Shown: positions 13,318 through 20,516, counted from the first letter of the stretch. The stretch: DNA of 64,000 nt from Macrocystis pyrifera (GCA_031763025.1 JASSKH010000026.1:2632221-2696220); one strand, 5' to 3'. Program-made: numbers and translations. The notes: generated by a model from the letters alone, not told the origin.

Positions 13318-13560
13318 GCAGCAACAGCAACAGCAGCAGCAGCAGCAGCAACATCACAACATCACAACAACACTTGTCACGACTGCCAGAAACAACAGCA
13401 CCAACATCCAAACAAACCACAGCTCTTCAACAGCAACAAAACTACGCATACAGCTAAAACCGCACCAATACCACCAACACAGCGAACACTACTCAGTGCA
13501 GGCCAAAGAGCGGATCCCCTCACCTCTGGAAGCGCAGCAGCTGCAGAACGCCCACGTAGA
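1970..13560 (-). CDS. MpaB/Lcp-like ER-bound oxygenase, split gene, partial
   Basis: Seven exons on the minus strand join in phase into about 282 codons: 13560-13524, 12107-12014, 10228-10134, 7262-7080, 6171-6030, 5013-4855 and 2105-1970. The joined protein matches the MpaB/MpaB'/rubber oxygenase catalytic family (MPAB_Lcp_cat): an EFPF segment, then FRTYGVPSISKLL, KRYDDTDLLLREY, LNAIHGMY, DMLFTLSLFVTEP, WIDRYEWRR, GERMGIKGM, YEAKYFRAHASN and RFLVPPRP. In characterised members this fold is heme-dependent. Fungal MpaB' oxidatively cleaves a farnesyl side chain at the ER membrane, and bacterial Lcp cleaves rubber. The substrate here is unknown. The His in LNAIHG is a likely heme-ligand position (inference). 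The start codon and N-terminal anchor lie upstream of 13560 and were not found. The C-terminus after RRTAYSSGSDTN is also unresolved. Introns of 0.9-2.9 kb are packed with repeats. All exon joins keep frame and no internal stop is seen, so the gene is probably functional. Confidence 0.82.
2648..2736 (-). other. tRNA-like relic
   Basis: Read on the minus strand there is an A-box-like TCTAGTGGTTAG and, about 45 nt later, a B-box-like GGTTCGATTCT. The T-arm and acceptor stems do not pair cleanly, so a working tRNA is unlikely. A decayed tRNA pseudogene or a SINE head is more probable. Confidence 0.3.
2797..3540 (+). repeat. G-rich low-complexity block
   Basis: Long G runs (2797-2832, 3005-3030 and many more to 3535) are separated by single T, A or C bases, with about 140 bp of ordinary sequence at 2833-2990. 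The plus strand is almost devoid of C over roughly 500 bp. It has very high potential for G-quadruplexes and lies inside the last recognised mpaB-like intron, so the G-rich strand is the template. Long frames here are compositional artefacts. Confidence 0.9.
3657..4070. repeat. Palindrome-rich GATATCCC minisatellite
   Basis: Degenerate 20-26 bp units built from GGGATATCCCA(C/T)GG and GGCATATCCC. The unit core GGATATCC is self-complementary, so both strands look alike. Near-perfect units of about 22 bp occur at 3914-3990. Confidence 0.85.
4174..4209 (+). repeat. Poly-G tract
   Basis: A G run broken by a single A, inside the mpaB-like intron, followed at 4236-4252 by a short GCTGCT microsatellite. 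Confidence 0.9.
4855..5013 (-). CDS. mpaB-like exon f
   Basis: Acceptor CCCAAACAG (AG at 5015-5014), donor CAT|GTGAGT (4854-4853). Exactly 53 codons, phase 0 at both ends. It reads AKYFRAHASNHAIANSTIDL then FLSIAPSPLRPAGRWVVYAL, the helix containing the conserved N-x-A-x-A-N-S-T pattern of MpaB-type oxygenases. The G tract immediately upstream on the plus strand (5021-5028) supplies the C-rich acceptor tract. Confidence 0.85.
5149..5215 (-). repeat. Short dispersed repeat adjoining poly-G
   Basis: A CTCATTTGTTxCTxG...TTGACC(A/G)CGCATxCCTTT segment directly following a G tract. It matches 12368-12425 and, inverted, 9950-10020. All three abut a G/C homopolymer. Confidence 0.6.
5289..5475 (-). 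repeat. R1 repeat, partial copy
   Basis: Matches the distal third of the R1 unit (GTAGTCGTAT...CCTCGCATCC...CGACCAGGCAGACATTGC...GAAGGGTGAACCGCATCCTA). See the tandem copies at 10580-11661. Confidence 0.75.
5885..5914. repeat. AT dinucleotide microsatellite
   Basis: A run of TA/AT dinucleotides broken by one G, within an mpaB-like intron. Confidence 0.9.
6030..6171 (-). CDS. mpaB-like exon e
   Basis: Acceptor GGGACAG (AG at 6173-6172), donor GAG|GTGAGT (6029-6028). It contributes 1 + 141 nt. The encoded segment contains YEWRRCSDIEKKALLRHF, GERMGIKGM and AFQREYE, which fit the family pattern EWR...A...W..IG.rMgIk.i...YE. The intron upstream is CAAGAA/CAACAA-rich on the plus strand. Confidence 0.88.
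6178..6242 (+). repeat. AAC/AAGAAC microsatellite
   Basis: Repeated GAACAA units, then CAACAA units, immediately upstream of exon e on the sense (minus) strand. They supply TTGTTC pyrimidine-rich acceptor context. A similar AAC array occurs at 6366-6400. Confidence 0.8.
6516..6592 (+). repeat. R1 repeat end with 45-base poly-C
   Basis: The R1 terminal motif CTACGGCCATGCATGACAATGAGTACA runs straight into about 45 C residues (6546-6591), the same junction seen in the other R1 copies. Confidence 0.7.
7080..7262 (-). CDS. mpaB-like exon d
   Basis: Acceptor TGTTGATAG (AG at 7264-7263). The exon is 1 + 180 + 2 nt and carries the family signature blocks DDTDLLLREY, RLNAIHGMY, ISNADMLFTLSLFVTEP and WID. 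To give ...WIDRYEWRR across the junction with exon e, the donor must be CG|GCGAGT (GC at 7079-7078). That implies a GC-AG intron. A GT lies four bases further on, but using it would shift the frame of exon e. Confidence 0.86.
7440..8105 (-). repeat. R1 repeat, near full-length, then start of a second copy
   Basis: An inverted R1 copy spans about 7487-8000. A G tract (8009-8048) separates it from a second, truncated R1 start (8049-8105). It sits in the intron between exons c and d. Internal AACAACGACAAC expansion (7889-7915) corresponds to the T/G-rich segment of other copies. Confidence 0.8.
8341..8584 (+). mobile_element. Family D element, partial
   Basis: Shares the internal segment ...TTCCTGCTAGGTTGGATCTGTGCTAC... 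and the right end GATAGATCATGATCTATCTG with the 60 kb copy. The left end is not clear. Confidence 0.55.
8651..8754. mobile_element. M1 MITE
   Basis: A 104 bp hairpin element: TTACGGGGGACCACAGTAAATAGGACC at one end and its imperfect inverse at the other, flanked by TA. It lies in the intron between exons c and d. Confidence 0.85.
8895..9260. repeat. About 110 bp tandem repeat
   Basis: Four imperfect units share AAAAATCGGTGCACCCTTACC, GTAGCATGCCTCCACGGG and CCCGAAGATTGCCCTGCTG. Unit starts are near 8914, 9000, 9112 and 9226. No coding content is apparent. Confidence 0.85.
9369..9938 (+). repeat. R1 repeat, full unit with poly-C on both sides
   Basis: Poly-C (9369-9388), then a short AT-rich link, GTTGGGTTGGCGTCGGTTGG at 9421, about 500 bp of body, and the GAGATCGAGTACATCTCTCC terminal motif followed by a new C run at about 9925. 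It lies in the intron between exons c and d. Confidence 0.85.
10018..10073. repeat. Poly-C tract of about 55 bases
   Basis: One of the longest homopolymers in the window, only 60 bp downstream (sense direction) of the exon c donor. The inverted short repeat at 9950-10017 adjoins it. Confidence 0.9.
10134..10228 (-). CDS. mpaB-like exon c
   Basis: Acceptor GCGGTACAG (AG at 10230-10229), donor AAGAG|GTAAGC (10133-10132). 95 nt, phase 0 to phase 2. It reads ALEFALFRTYGVPSISKLL then HKTGEFSSRVGKR, a close match to the family block FALF.TYGIPSISkLL..TG. The final AG joins the leading G of exon d to restore Arg-Tyr. A C-rich tract upstream on the sense strand serves as the polypyrimidine tract. 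Confidence 0.86.
10580..11661 (+). repeat. R1 tandem array (end fragment plus two units)
   Basis: A terminal fragment (10580-10653), then units from about 10676 to 11182 and 11203 to 11661. Each ends in GAGTAC plus a C run and is followed by the next unit starting at the GGTTGGC motif. The head-to-tail order with poly-C at each junction indicates tandem, satellite-like growth. Lies in the intron between exons b and c. Confidence 0.85.
11745..12005 (+). repeat. CCCT-rich tract with duplicated exon-b donor segment
   Basis: CCCTCCCT and C homopolymer DNA. The phrase CGTTCCCTCCCTCCT, a few variable bases, AAAGGGGAAGTTACCTTCGT, CAC occurs twice, at about 11768-11810 and 11980-12022. The second is the true exon b donor, so the first is a duplicated copy of the exon edge. 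Confidence 0.8.
12014..12107 (-). CDS. mpaB-like exon b
   Basis: Donor AAG|GTAACT (12013-12012), 94 nt. It reads VRSMQFMDVKADPSAVYRQ then MSMLEFPFMVTK, the segment that ends in the family EFPF motif just before the FALFRTYG exon. The acceptor is CTGCTGCAG (12109-12108), formed by the end of a CTG repeat on the sense strand. Phase 2 in and phase 0 out match both neighbours. Confidence 0.75.
12110..12176 (+). repeat. CAG microsatellite at the exon b acceptor
   Basis: CAG units broken by TAG, AGG and CAA. On the sense strand this is a CTG repeat that runs directly into the CTGCTGCAG splice acceptor of exon b. Confidence 0.9.
12258..12500 (-). repeat. Poly-G tracts, R1 end and short repeat
   Basis: G tract 12258-12286, inverted R1 terminal fragment 12287-12335, more G runs, the short repeat also seen at 5149-5215 (12368-12425), then a G tract at 12468-12496. 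Non-coding. Confidence 0.7.
12577..13082 (+). mobile_element. Family D element with expanded GATC array
   Basis: Left end TTTCACAGCAGATGG, many AGATCATCTACAGATC-like units (12640-12840), then the shared internal block (TTCCTGGGTTGGATCTG) and right end ATAGATCATGATCTGTTC. The AGATCATC array is longer here than in the other copies. Confidence 0.6.
13205..13362 (+). repeat. CAG/CAA microsatellite
   Basis: Imperfect CAGCAGCAACAGCACCAG array. The plus-strand frame would encode polyglutamine, but on the sense strand of the mpaB-like gene this is intronic CTG/TTG. I see no splice or start context for a polyQ protein. Confidence 0.85.
13524..13560 (-). CDS. mpaB-like exon a (37 nt)
   Basis: The acceptor ATTTTTTAG (13562-13561) and donor CAGAG|GTGAGG (13523-13522) flank 37 nt encoding YVGVLQLLRFQ(R). 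The phase (1 in, 2 out) fits exon b exactly. A hydrophobic stretch followed by basic residues fits the N-terminal membrane anchor region of fungal MpaB relatives. It is short, so support comes from splice-site quality and phase rather than homology. Confidence 0.55.
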
Positions 13561-13950
13561 CTAAAAAATAGGATATCCACATCGACGTTCTGCAGCACGA
13601 GCACGGCTCTTCGCCATCCTCCACCATAGTACTTCAATATTCCGAAACCGGGTACCTGGTGGTAAAAATTACGAGCGCCCTTCCGCGGCTTGCTCGCGCG
13701 ACTGCTCCTTACAGAATGCGATGCGATACACCTATACACACACACCGACGAAGAGAGCAGGAAGAGCAAGGATCCGAGAAAGAGCACGGCTTCGAGGTAA
13801 GAACATCAAGAACTTTCGCCATCCTCCGGCATGATGGTGGTGTTGAGGGGAGAAAAAAAAAAGAAGGTACACCCTTTCCCGTTCTGAGCCCAAAACAGGT
13901 ACAGACAGACCGGAATGGAGTGAAAGCGCACCCCACCATGATGACCATCA

Positions 13951-14118
13951 TCACGAGATTTATTTATTGCTTGGCCAAGTAAACAACACCGTACATGCCC
14001 GTCTCTGAGTGACAAAGGACAAAACGACCATATCATCACGAGATTTATTTATTGCTTGGCCAAGTAAACAACTTCGTACATGCCTGTCTCTGAGGGGCAA
14101 ATGACAAAACGACCCACA
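13951..14118 (+). repeat. 85 bp tandem duplication
   Basis: TCACGAGATTTATTTATTGC...GTCTCTGAG..CAAA.GACAAAACGACC is present twice with period 85 (13951 and 14036), diverged at a few positions. No function seen. Confidence 0.85.
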
Positions 14119-14552
14119 TGTACTGTTGCTTGCGGCCGATTCTATACCTCTAGGTATTTCATAGATAGGCTGAGTTGGGAGGGCTCAGATCTCGGTGGCA
14201 CCAGGTTTGGGTTGCTTCGGTTTGCGTGTTATTTTCCTGGGCTCTTAAGTATTACTCTGTTTTACATGTATTAATACTCGTAGTGGTAGTGGTAATGTTT
14301 CTTCAGCTCGTTCTGTACTGCTGTCTGCCACATCGCCTACGGGGGGGGGGGGCGCGACACTTTTCATCTTCTTTTTTTTCCTTTTTTTTTTTTTTTTCCT
14401 TTCGATTTGTTTTTTTCGTTTTTTGTTTGGGGCTCCCTTCCATAGCATAGAATGTGTATGTCGTGCCTATCGTACTCAGAACGATGACATGGCATTGCAT
14501 TGTCTACTCTGCTTACTTGCATAACAATGTACAGGAGTAGTAATAGCATCTA

Positions 14553-14657
14553 TTACGGGGGTCCATAGTTAATAGGACCTATGGTATACATAAAAACCTA
14601 TATATTTACCTATTTTTGCTAACAATGTTTGGTCCTATTTACTATGGTCCCCCGTAA
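14553..14657. mobile_element. M1 MITE
   Basis: About 105 bp with TTACGGGGGTCCATAG and its inverse, flanked by TA. Inserted into a family B repeat. Confidence 0.9.
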
Positions 14658-14724
14658 TAGCTGTCGTGGTTTCGTGACCACAAGAGCTTGTATCTCTCTA
14701 ATAGTTGATAACAGTTACCTGGTA

Positions 14725-14832
14725 TTACGGGGGTCCATAGTTAACAGGACCAAATATTGTTAGTAAAAATACCTCAATATATAGTTTTTTATGTACGCCA
14801 TAGGTCCTGTTAACTATAGACCCCCCCCGTAA
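14725..14832. mobile_element. M1 MITE
   Basis: About 108 bp, same termini, flanked by TA. A second insertion in the same family B repeat. Confidence 0.9.
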
Positions 14833-15039
14833 TAGTTAATAGGATTGATTGAAGAATCGGTACGGGCACTGCTGCTGCTGTTAATAGTTGTGGTGGATGT
14901 CGACGGGTGGAAAGAACGGTTTAATGGAAAGAAAACCACACATGTATAGTAGTATCTGATACGTTACATGGGTTGTTTACTCTGCTTACTGCATAACATT
15001 GTAGTTTCTCTATGTGGCGTAGCTTTGTGACCACACAGA

Positions 15040-15475
15040 ACTTGTATCTCTGTCTAGGATTTAAGAATTGGCGCGGACACTGGTTGTGCTGGATGTCGAC
15101 GGGTGGAAACAATGATTTTAATGTGAACAACACAGGTGTGAACAAACCTTTGTTGTATCTCTCTAGGATCGAAGAATTGGCACGGACACCGGTTGTGCTG
15201 GATGTCGACGGGTGGAAAGAATGATTTTAATGTGAACAACACAGGTGTGAACAAACCTTTGTTGTATCTCTCTAGGATCGAAGAATTGGCACGGACACCG
15301 GTTGTGCTGGATGTCGACGGGTGGAAAGAATGATTTTAATGTGAACAACACAGGTGTGAACAAACCGTTGTTGTATCTCTCTAGGATCGAAGAATTGGCA
15401 CGGACACTGGTTGTGCTGGATGTCGACGGGTAGAAAGAATGGTTTAACGTGAAGAGGAAAGAATGATCTAATGTG
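15040..15475 (-). repeat. 109 bp tandem array derived from family B
   Basis: Four copies start at AAGAATTGG positions 15063, 15172, 15281 and 15390, an exact period of 109. Each contains GGATGTCGACGGGTGGAAAG and AACAACACAGGTGTGAACAAA. The copies are nearly identical, so the amplification is recent. Confidence 0.9.
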
Positions 15476-15494
15476 AAGATCTCTTCACAATAAA

Positions 15495-15920
15495 CCAATA
15501 TTTCCACCCGTCTGATAATCACATTAAACCATTCTTTCCACGCGTCTGATCTTCACATTAAACCATTCCTTCCACCCGTCTGATCTTCACACTAAACCAT
15601 TCCTTCCACCCGTAGACATCCAGCACAACCATTATTTCCTCTTCACGTTAAACCGTTCTTTCTACCCGTCGACATCCAGCACAACCAGTGTTCGTGCCAA
15701 TTCTTTAATCCTAGAGAGATAAAACAATGAAAGTTTTGTTCACACCTGTCTTGTTCACGTTAAACCATTCTTTCTACTCGTCGACATCTAGCACAAGCAG
15801 TGTCCGTGCCGATTCTTCAATCCTACTAATAGCGAGACCTCGTCCGAGTTATGTGGTCACAAAACTACGCCGCAGAGAAACTACAATGTTATGCAGCAAG
15901 CAGAGTAAACAACTCGTGTA
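15495..15920 (+). repeat. Family B repeat, opposite orientation to the array
   Basis: Units with ACATTAAACCATTC and GTCGACATCCAGCACAACC now read in the plus direction, forming an inverted arrangement with the 15040-15475 array around about 15485. Confidence 0.75.
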
Positions 15921-15923
15921 ACG

Positions 15924-16260
15924 TTTTTTTTTTTTTTTTTTTTTTTTCCATCACTTTTACTTCCCAGCCCACTCGTAGGAGGTTTTACCCTCGACGATCT
16001 TCTGGACAAGCCGTGGTCACAGGTGTCGTCCCTTCTCCCCCCCGGTACGTGCCTATATTTTTTGTCGCGCATAGGGTTCAGCATTCCCACTGCTCGTCGA
16101 TTTTCATCGAATGTAGCCAACTCACGCTTTCGCGCTTTCCGCTTATCAATTTTTTATGGAAGAAAAAGTCCCTATGAGCATGCACTCGGTGAGACTTGCA
16201 CCCACGAAATTGATCTTGACAGGCAAGCGGACCACCTACCAAGCCACCGGGGACGCCGGC
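15924..16260 (-). mobile_element. S1 SINE (tRNA-headed)
   Basis: Read on the minus strand: GGCGTCCCCGGTGGCTTGGT (A-box TGGCTTGGTAGG), B-box-type GGTTC-like block in the CGTGGG...CCCACCGAGTG arm, a conserved 200 bp body (AAGCGCGAAAGCGTGAGTT, GACGAGCAGTGGGAATGC, GTGACCACGGCTTGTCCAGA) and a 24-base A tail (T run 15924-15947). Length and layout fit a tRNA-derived SINE. Confidence 0.88.
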
Positions 16261-16294
16261 CATATCGGATGCTATAGATGTGTGTGTTTTCTTT

Positions 16295-16371
16295 CCATTA
16301 ACACCGCCGTTCTTTACACCCGTCGACATCCAGCACAACACAACCAGTGTCCGTGCCAATTCTTCAATCGC
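16295..16371 (+). repeat. Family B repeat, left part
   Basis: Left part of a family B copy split by the S1 element at 16372-16718. It continues at 16719. Confidence 0.7.
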
Positions 16372-16718
16372 GACGTCCCCCGTGGCTTGGTAGGTGGTCC
16401 GCGTGCCTATCAAGATCAATTTCGTGGGTTCGAGTCTCACCGAGTGCATGCTGGTAGGGACTTTTTCTTGCTTAAAAATTGATTAGCGGAAAGCGCGAGA
16501 GCGTGAGTTAGCTACATTGGATGAAAATCGACGAGCAGTGGGAATGTTGAACCCTATGCGCGACAACAAATAAAGGTACGTACCGGGTGGGGGAAGGGAC
16601 GACACCTACCTGTGACCACGGCTTGTCCAGAAGCTCGCTGAGGGTAAAACCTCCTACGAGTTAGGCTGGAAAGTGAAAGTGATGACTGAAAAAAAAAGGA
16701 AAAAAAAAAAAAAAAAAA
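16372..16718 (+). mobile_element. S1 SINE
   Basis: Plus-strand copy: GTCCCCCGTGGCTTGGTAGG head, GGGTTCGAGTCTCACC B-box arm, full body and an A-rich tail with one GG interruption (16689-16718). Inserted into family B sequence near TTCTTCAATC. Confidence 0.88.
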
Positions 16719-16928
16719 TGAGAGAGATACAAGATACAAGTTCTTTGGTCACAAACCCACGCCACAGAGAAATTACAATGTTATGCAGTAAGCAGAGTAA
16801 ACAACCCATGCAACGTCAATACACAGGTACATGTGGTATCCAGCACATCCGGTGTCCGCGCCGATTCTTCAATCCTACTGTAGAGAGATACAGGTTCTGT
16901 GGTCACAAAACTACGCCACAGAGATACT
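16719..16928 (+). repeat. Family B repeats
   Basis: Continuation of the split copy and the start of another (GTCCGCGCCGATTCTTCAATC ... CTACGCCACAGAGATACTA), which is then split by the next S1 copy. Confidence 0.7.
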
Positions 16929-17273
16929 ATTTTTTTTTTAATTATTATTATTTTTTTTAATCATCACTTTTACTTTCCAGCCCACTTGTAGGAGGTTTTA
17001 CCCTCGACGATCTTCTGGACAAGCCATGGTCACAGGTGTCGTCCCTTCTCCCCCCCGGTACGTGCCTTTAGTTATTATCGCGCATAGGGTTCAGCATTCC
17101 CACTGCTCGTCGATTTTCATCGAATGTACAGCTAACTCACGCTCTCGCGCTTTCCGCTAATCAATTTTATGCAAGAAAAAGTCCCTATGAGCATGCACTC
17201 GGTGAGACTCGAACTCACGAAATTGATCTTGATAGGCTCGCGGACCACCTACCAAGCCACCGGGGACGCCGGC
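16929..17273 (-). mobile_element. S1 SINE
   Basis: Minus-strand copy with a T/A-rich tail (16929-16958) and intact tRNA-like head ending CCGGGGACGCCGGC. It splits a family B copy between GAGATACTA and TAGTAGACAATGCAATG. Confidence 0.88.
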
Positions 17274-17430
17274 TAGTAGACAATGCAATGTCATGTTCAT
17301 CATACTGGATATGACAGGCACGCCATACACATTCTATAAAAGAGAGAAAACGATGCGTAGAAAACAAAGAAAAACAAAAACAAAGAAAACAAAGCAACCA
17401 AATCGAGAAAGAAAAAGAAAAAAAGAAGAA
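17274..17430 (+). repeat. Family B repeat, distal part with A-rich tail
   Basis: CAATGCAATGTCATGTTCAT ... CATACACATTCTAT then an AAAGAAAAACAAAAACAAAG-type tail, the far end of the copy split by the preceding S1. Confidence 0.65.
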
Positions 17431-17557
17431 AAAAAAAACTGCTGTAGAAAGAACGGGAGAACACGCTGCTGTCTGTGGCTGCTCACTTCGTGGTTTAGCA
17501 GGTATGTTTTGTACTGCTGATTTCCCTTGCAACACATTGCAAGTATACTTATTGGTC

Positions 17558-17880
17558 TACCGCCGTGTGTGTTCTTCACATCAAACCGTTCATCCAGCAC
17601 AACCAGTGTCCGTGCCGATTCGTCAAAACTAGAGAGATACAAGTTCTGTGGTCACAAAACTACGCCAGATACCAGGCACCAGGTATACAATTGACACAGC
17701 ATTATTCTATTGTTATGCAGCAAGCACAACAGCAGTCAGTAGCCAATGCAATGCCATGTTATCATACTGGATACGACGAGCACGACAGGCACGACATACA
17801 CATTATATCCTACGCAAGAGAGAAAACAATAGAAACAACCGAAAGAGAAGAACGAAAAAGAAAAAAAAATGTCGTCCCCC
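17558..17880 (+). repeat. Family B repeat with A-rich tail
   Basis: GTGTTCTTCACATCAAACCG through CAATGCAATGCCATGTTATC and GACATACACATTATATCC to an A/G-rich tail at 17815-17868. Confidence 0.75.
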
Positions 17881-18426
17881 CCCCCCCCTATTATATATAT
17901 TAGATATGGGTTGGGTTGGCGTCGGTTGGCAACGACACTGTAAAACATGCCGCTCACTACGTGAGCTAGACATCCACGGTACCGTTTTTTGTTTTTTGTT
18001 TTTTGGCGGTCGCCCACAGCTGGTCGTCTAGTTAAATCATTTGTGCGAAGTAAAGAACCTTTACTCTGCACAAGGGAATTGATCATATCACTTAGTGTTC
18101 AAGGTAAGGCACCCAAGAGGCAGTTACATAGTAATCCCATTGCTGTCTCTGGAAGTGCTCACACCGGAGATTAAACTAACCCATTGAAGCTGTCATCCAT
18201 ATGCAAGTCCGCCTCACAAGCGGCTCTCAGTAGGATGCAGCTCACTCTTCATGCGACTCGCCGGACACCTCACGGCGCTTCGCGCTTGGTGCAAGCAATG
18301 TCTGCCTGGTCGGTGAACCCCCGGCATGTTCCGTCCCGGCATTGTAGGGATGCGAGGGTCTACGGTCATACGACTACGGCCATGCATGACATGAGTACAC
18401 TCCTATCGAGTACACCCCCCCCCCCC
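17881..18426 (+). repeat. R1 repeat, full unit
   Basis: A C run, TATTATATATATTAG link, GTTGGGTTGGCGTCGGTTGG at 17909, full body and terminal GAGTACACC(C)n at about 18409-18426. Lies outside the mpaB-like gene, so R1 is a dispersed family. Confidence 0.85.
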
Positions 18427-18469
18427 GAAGGGGATGTCGCAAAACGAACTGAACAAACAATTATGCAGT

Positions 18470-18655
18470 ATGTGATGACATGGCATTGCGTTGTCTACTC
18501 TGCTTACTGAATGGCAATGTATTAATAGTATCTTGTGGCGTAGTTTTATGACGACAGAACTTGCGACTCTCTAGGATCGGCACGTACACTGGTTGTGCCG
18601 GATGTCGACGGGTAGAAAGAACGGTTCAATGTGAAGAACACACACTACATGTATG
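18470..18655 (-). repeat. Family B repeat
   Basis: Inverted copy: GACATGGCATTGCGTTGTC, GGTTGTGCCGGATGTCGACG and GTGAAGAACACACA, without a clear tail. Confidence 0.65.
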
Positions 18656-18703
18656 TATACAGCACTTTACAGCAGTAACTACAGCAGCAGTACTATTGCT
18701 GTA

Positions 18704-19032
18704 TCACGGGGGACCATAGGCGTCCCCGGTGGCTTGGTAGGTGGTCCGCGAGCCTATCAAGATCATTTTCGTGAGTTCGAGCCTCACCGAGTGCATCATG
18801 CTCATAGGGACTTTTTCTTGCATAAAATTGATTAGCGGAAAGCGCGAGAGCGTGAGTTAGCTGTATATACGATGAAAATCGACCAGCAGTGGGAATGCTG
18901 AACCCTATGCGCGATAAAAACTACAGGCACGTACCGGGGGGGAGAAGGGAAGAAACCTGTGACCACGGCTTGTCCAGAAGGTCGTCGAGGGTAAAACCTC
19001 CCACGAGTGGGCTGGAAAGTAAAAGTGATGAT

Positions 19033-19069
<37 letters not shown>

Positions 19070-19224
19070 TAGGACCAAATATTGATAGTAAAAATAGGGA
19101 AATATATACGTTTTTGTGTGTACCGTAGGTCCTAGTTAATAGGACCAAATATTGTTAGTAAAAATAGGTAAATATATAGGTTTTTATGTGTACCGTAGGT
19201 CCTATTTACTATGGTCCCCCGTAA
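18704..19224. mobile_element. M1 MITE split by a SINE and with a doubled core
   Basis: The left arm TCACGGGGGACCATA (18704-18718) and the rest (19066-19224) are separated by the S1 element at 18719-19065. The right part contains two successive cores (AATAGGACCAAATATTG...GTAGGTCCT twice) before the terminal GGTCCCCCGTAA. Confidence 0.8.
18719..19065 (+). mobile_element. S1 SINE inside an M1 MITE
   Basis: Complete copy from GGCGTCCCCGGTGGCTTGGT to a 32-base A tail (19034-19065), with B-box arm GAGTTCGAGCCTCACC. Inserted in the M1 arm after GGGGGACCATA. Confidence 0.9.
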
Positions 19225-19335
19225 TTGTTGAAGCTGCACTCGTATCATGAAACCAAGGAGGGCGGAACAAGTGAAAAATCAACTGAAACCGATCAACATT
19301 ACTCAGGTATTTGCTCGCATTCTGCGCTATTGCTA

Positions 19336-19448
19336 TTACGGGGGGGGACCATACAGTAGTTAACAAGACCAAATATTGTTAGTAAAAATATGGAAATATG
19401 TAGGTTTTTGTGTGTACTGTAGGTCCTATTTACTACGGTTCCCCGTAA
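19336..19448. mobile_element. M1 MITE
   Basis: TTACGGGGGGGACCATACAG to TACGGTTCCCCGTAA, preceded by TA, followed by CA. Confidence 0.85.
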
Positions 19449-19578
19449 CACTACTCTACTGCTGCTGTTGCGTAGAGTGAAAATGAGTGAAAATGGCTGC
19501 CCAGAGGGCTGAACGAACCGAAACCGCATACCGGTACGTAGCAGCAGTCGGTCCTCTGTGGGTCCATACTGCCTTGAA

Positions 19579-19680
19579 CACTTGACCCTTGTAGGACCGC
19601 GTTCCCGTTTTGGGGACAAATTACTTGGAATTTGACTGGTTTGTCGCCAAAATGGGACTGCGGTTCTAAAAGGGTAAACT
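19579..19680. mobile_element. M2 MITE (piggyBac-like), diverged
   Basis: TTGACCCTTGTAGGACCGCG...AAATGGGACTGCGG..CTAAAAGGGTAAA. An inverted-repeat element related to the copy at 27641-27737. The terminal TTAA is degraded. Confidence 0.6.
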
Positions 19681-19888
19681 GTACTACGACGGAAATTTCT
19701 GCGCCCCACGAATGAATGCCGGCAGCAGCATCTATCTGCTCGGATGGCGCATACCAGGTATACTTGATGATCATACTGACCGCCATGAACAGCGAAAGAG
19801 AGGGTGACATGGCCGCTTTCATGAATGAGGTAGGTCCTCGGACTGGCTGGCGCCAGTGTCGAAAATGTGTCCCGACCGACCACGGACC

Positions 19889-19987
19889 TTATAACCCCTT
19901 TAGCACCGCAGTCCCGATTTGGGGACAAACCAGTCTAATTCCAAGTGATTTTTCCCCAAAACGAGACTGCAGCCTTAGAAGGGTTAA
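19889..19987. mobile_element. M2 MITE (piggyBac-like)
   Basis: TATAACCCCTTTAGCACCGC at the left and AAGGGTTAAA at the right, with internal GATTTGGGGACAAACC / TTCCCCAAAACGAGACTGC arms. Confidence 0.7.
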
Positions 19988-20319
19988 ATACGGTCAGAAA
20001 CAAGCACGCGTGTCCATGGGAAGGAAGTCTTGTTCTTCTGATCGGTCCGGTTCCAAGTACAGCAGTACTCCAAAAGGAATGATTGTACAAACTCTCGCGC
20101 CAAATAATCGAGTACCTGGCCTGTTATATACGTGCTATGATGAGCAAATTACGTCGCCGAAAATCGATTCTATACTGAAACTGATAGAAAGTAAATCACA
20201 CGGCAATGCCTTATTTTTGAACTTTTTCCGCACGCAAGTACAAATTTCAAATTTCCACGCCGTTTTTTCAGAGGTAAAAAACCCCGAAACGATGCACACG
20301 TGTTACTTGCATCCTTCCA

Positions 20320-20427
20320 TTACGGGGGACCATACGTAGTAAATAGGACCAAATATTGTTACTAAAAAAGGTAAATGTATAGGTTTTCATGTATATCATA
20401 GTTCCTATTAACTATGGACCCCCGTAA
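20320..20427. mobile_element. M1 MITE
   Basis: TTACGGGGGACCATACGTAG to CTATGGACCCCCGTAA, followed by TA. Confidence 0.88.
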
Positions 20428-20429
20428 TA

Positions 20430-20516
20430 CTACTGCAGTCCCGTTTGGGAAACAAAGCTGCTCATAATTTGACTGGTTTGTCCTCAAACAAAAACGGGAC
20501 TGCAGCCCTTGAACAG
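20430..20516. mobile_element. M2-related inverted repeat, diverged
   Basis: CTACTGCAGTCCCGTTTGGG and AACGGGACTGCAGCCCTTGA arms directly abut the preceding M1. TTAA ends are not preserved. Confidence 0.5.

Larger units (their letters stand above)
14296..14945 (-). repeat. Family B retroposon-like repeat with two nested MITEs
   Basis: Reverse copy of the family B unit: ACATTAAACC-like head, GTCGACATCCAGCAC, GTGGTCACGAAACCACGAC, GCAATGCCATGTCATC, GACATACACATTCTATG, then an A-rich segment. M1 elements interrupt it at 14553-14657 and 14725-14832. The A-rich tail suggests reverse-transcription-mediated spread, but no reverse transcriptase or clear pol III boxes are seen. Confidence 0.65.

Noticed and set aside
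13109..13564. Polyglutamine-type protein
   Set aside because: The frame is produced by a CAG/CAA microsatellite lying in an intron of the minus-strand gene. No plus-strand exon structure supports it.
13712..13787. Hydrophobic leader (LFLGSLLFLLSSSVCVYRC) as the first exon of the oxygenase
   Set aside because: It lacks an ATG, and the available donor (TCT|GTAAGG) gives phase 0, whereas exon a needs phase 1.
15040..15475. CRISPR-like array
   Set aside because: The 109 bp units are contiguous copies without unique spacers, and the surroundings are eukaryotic.
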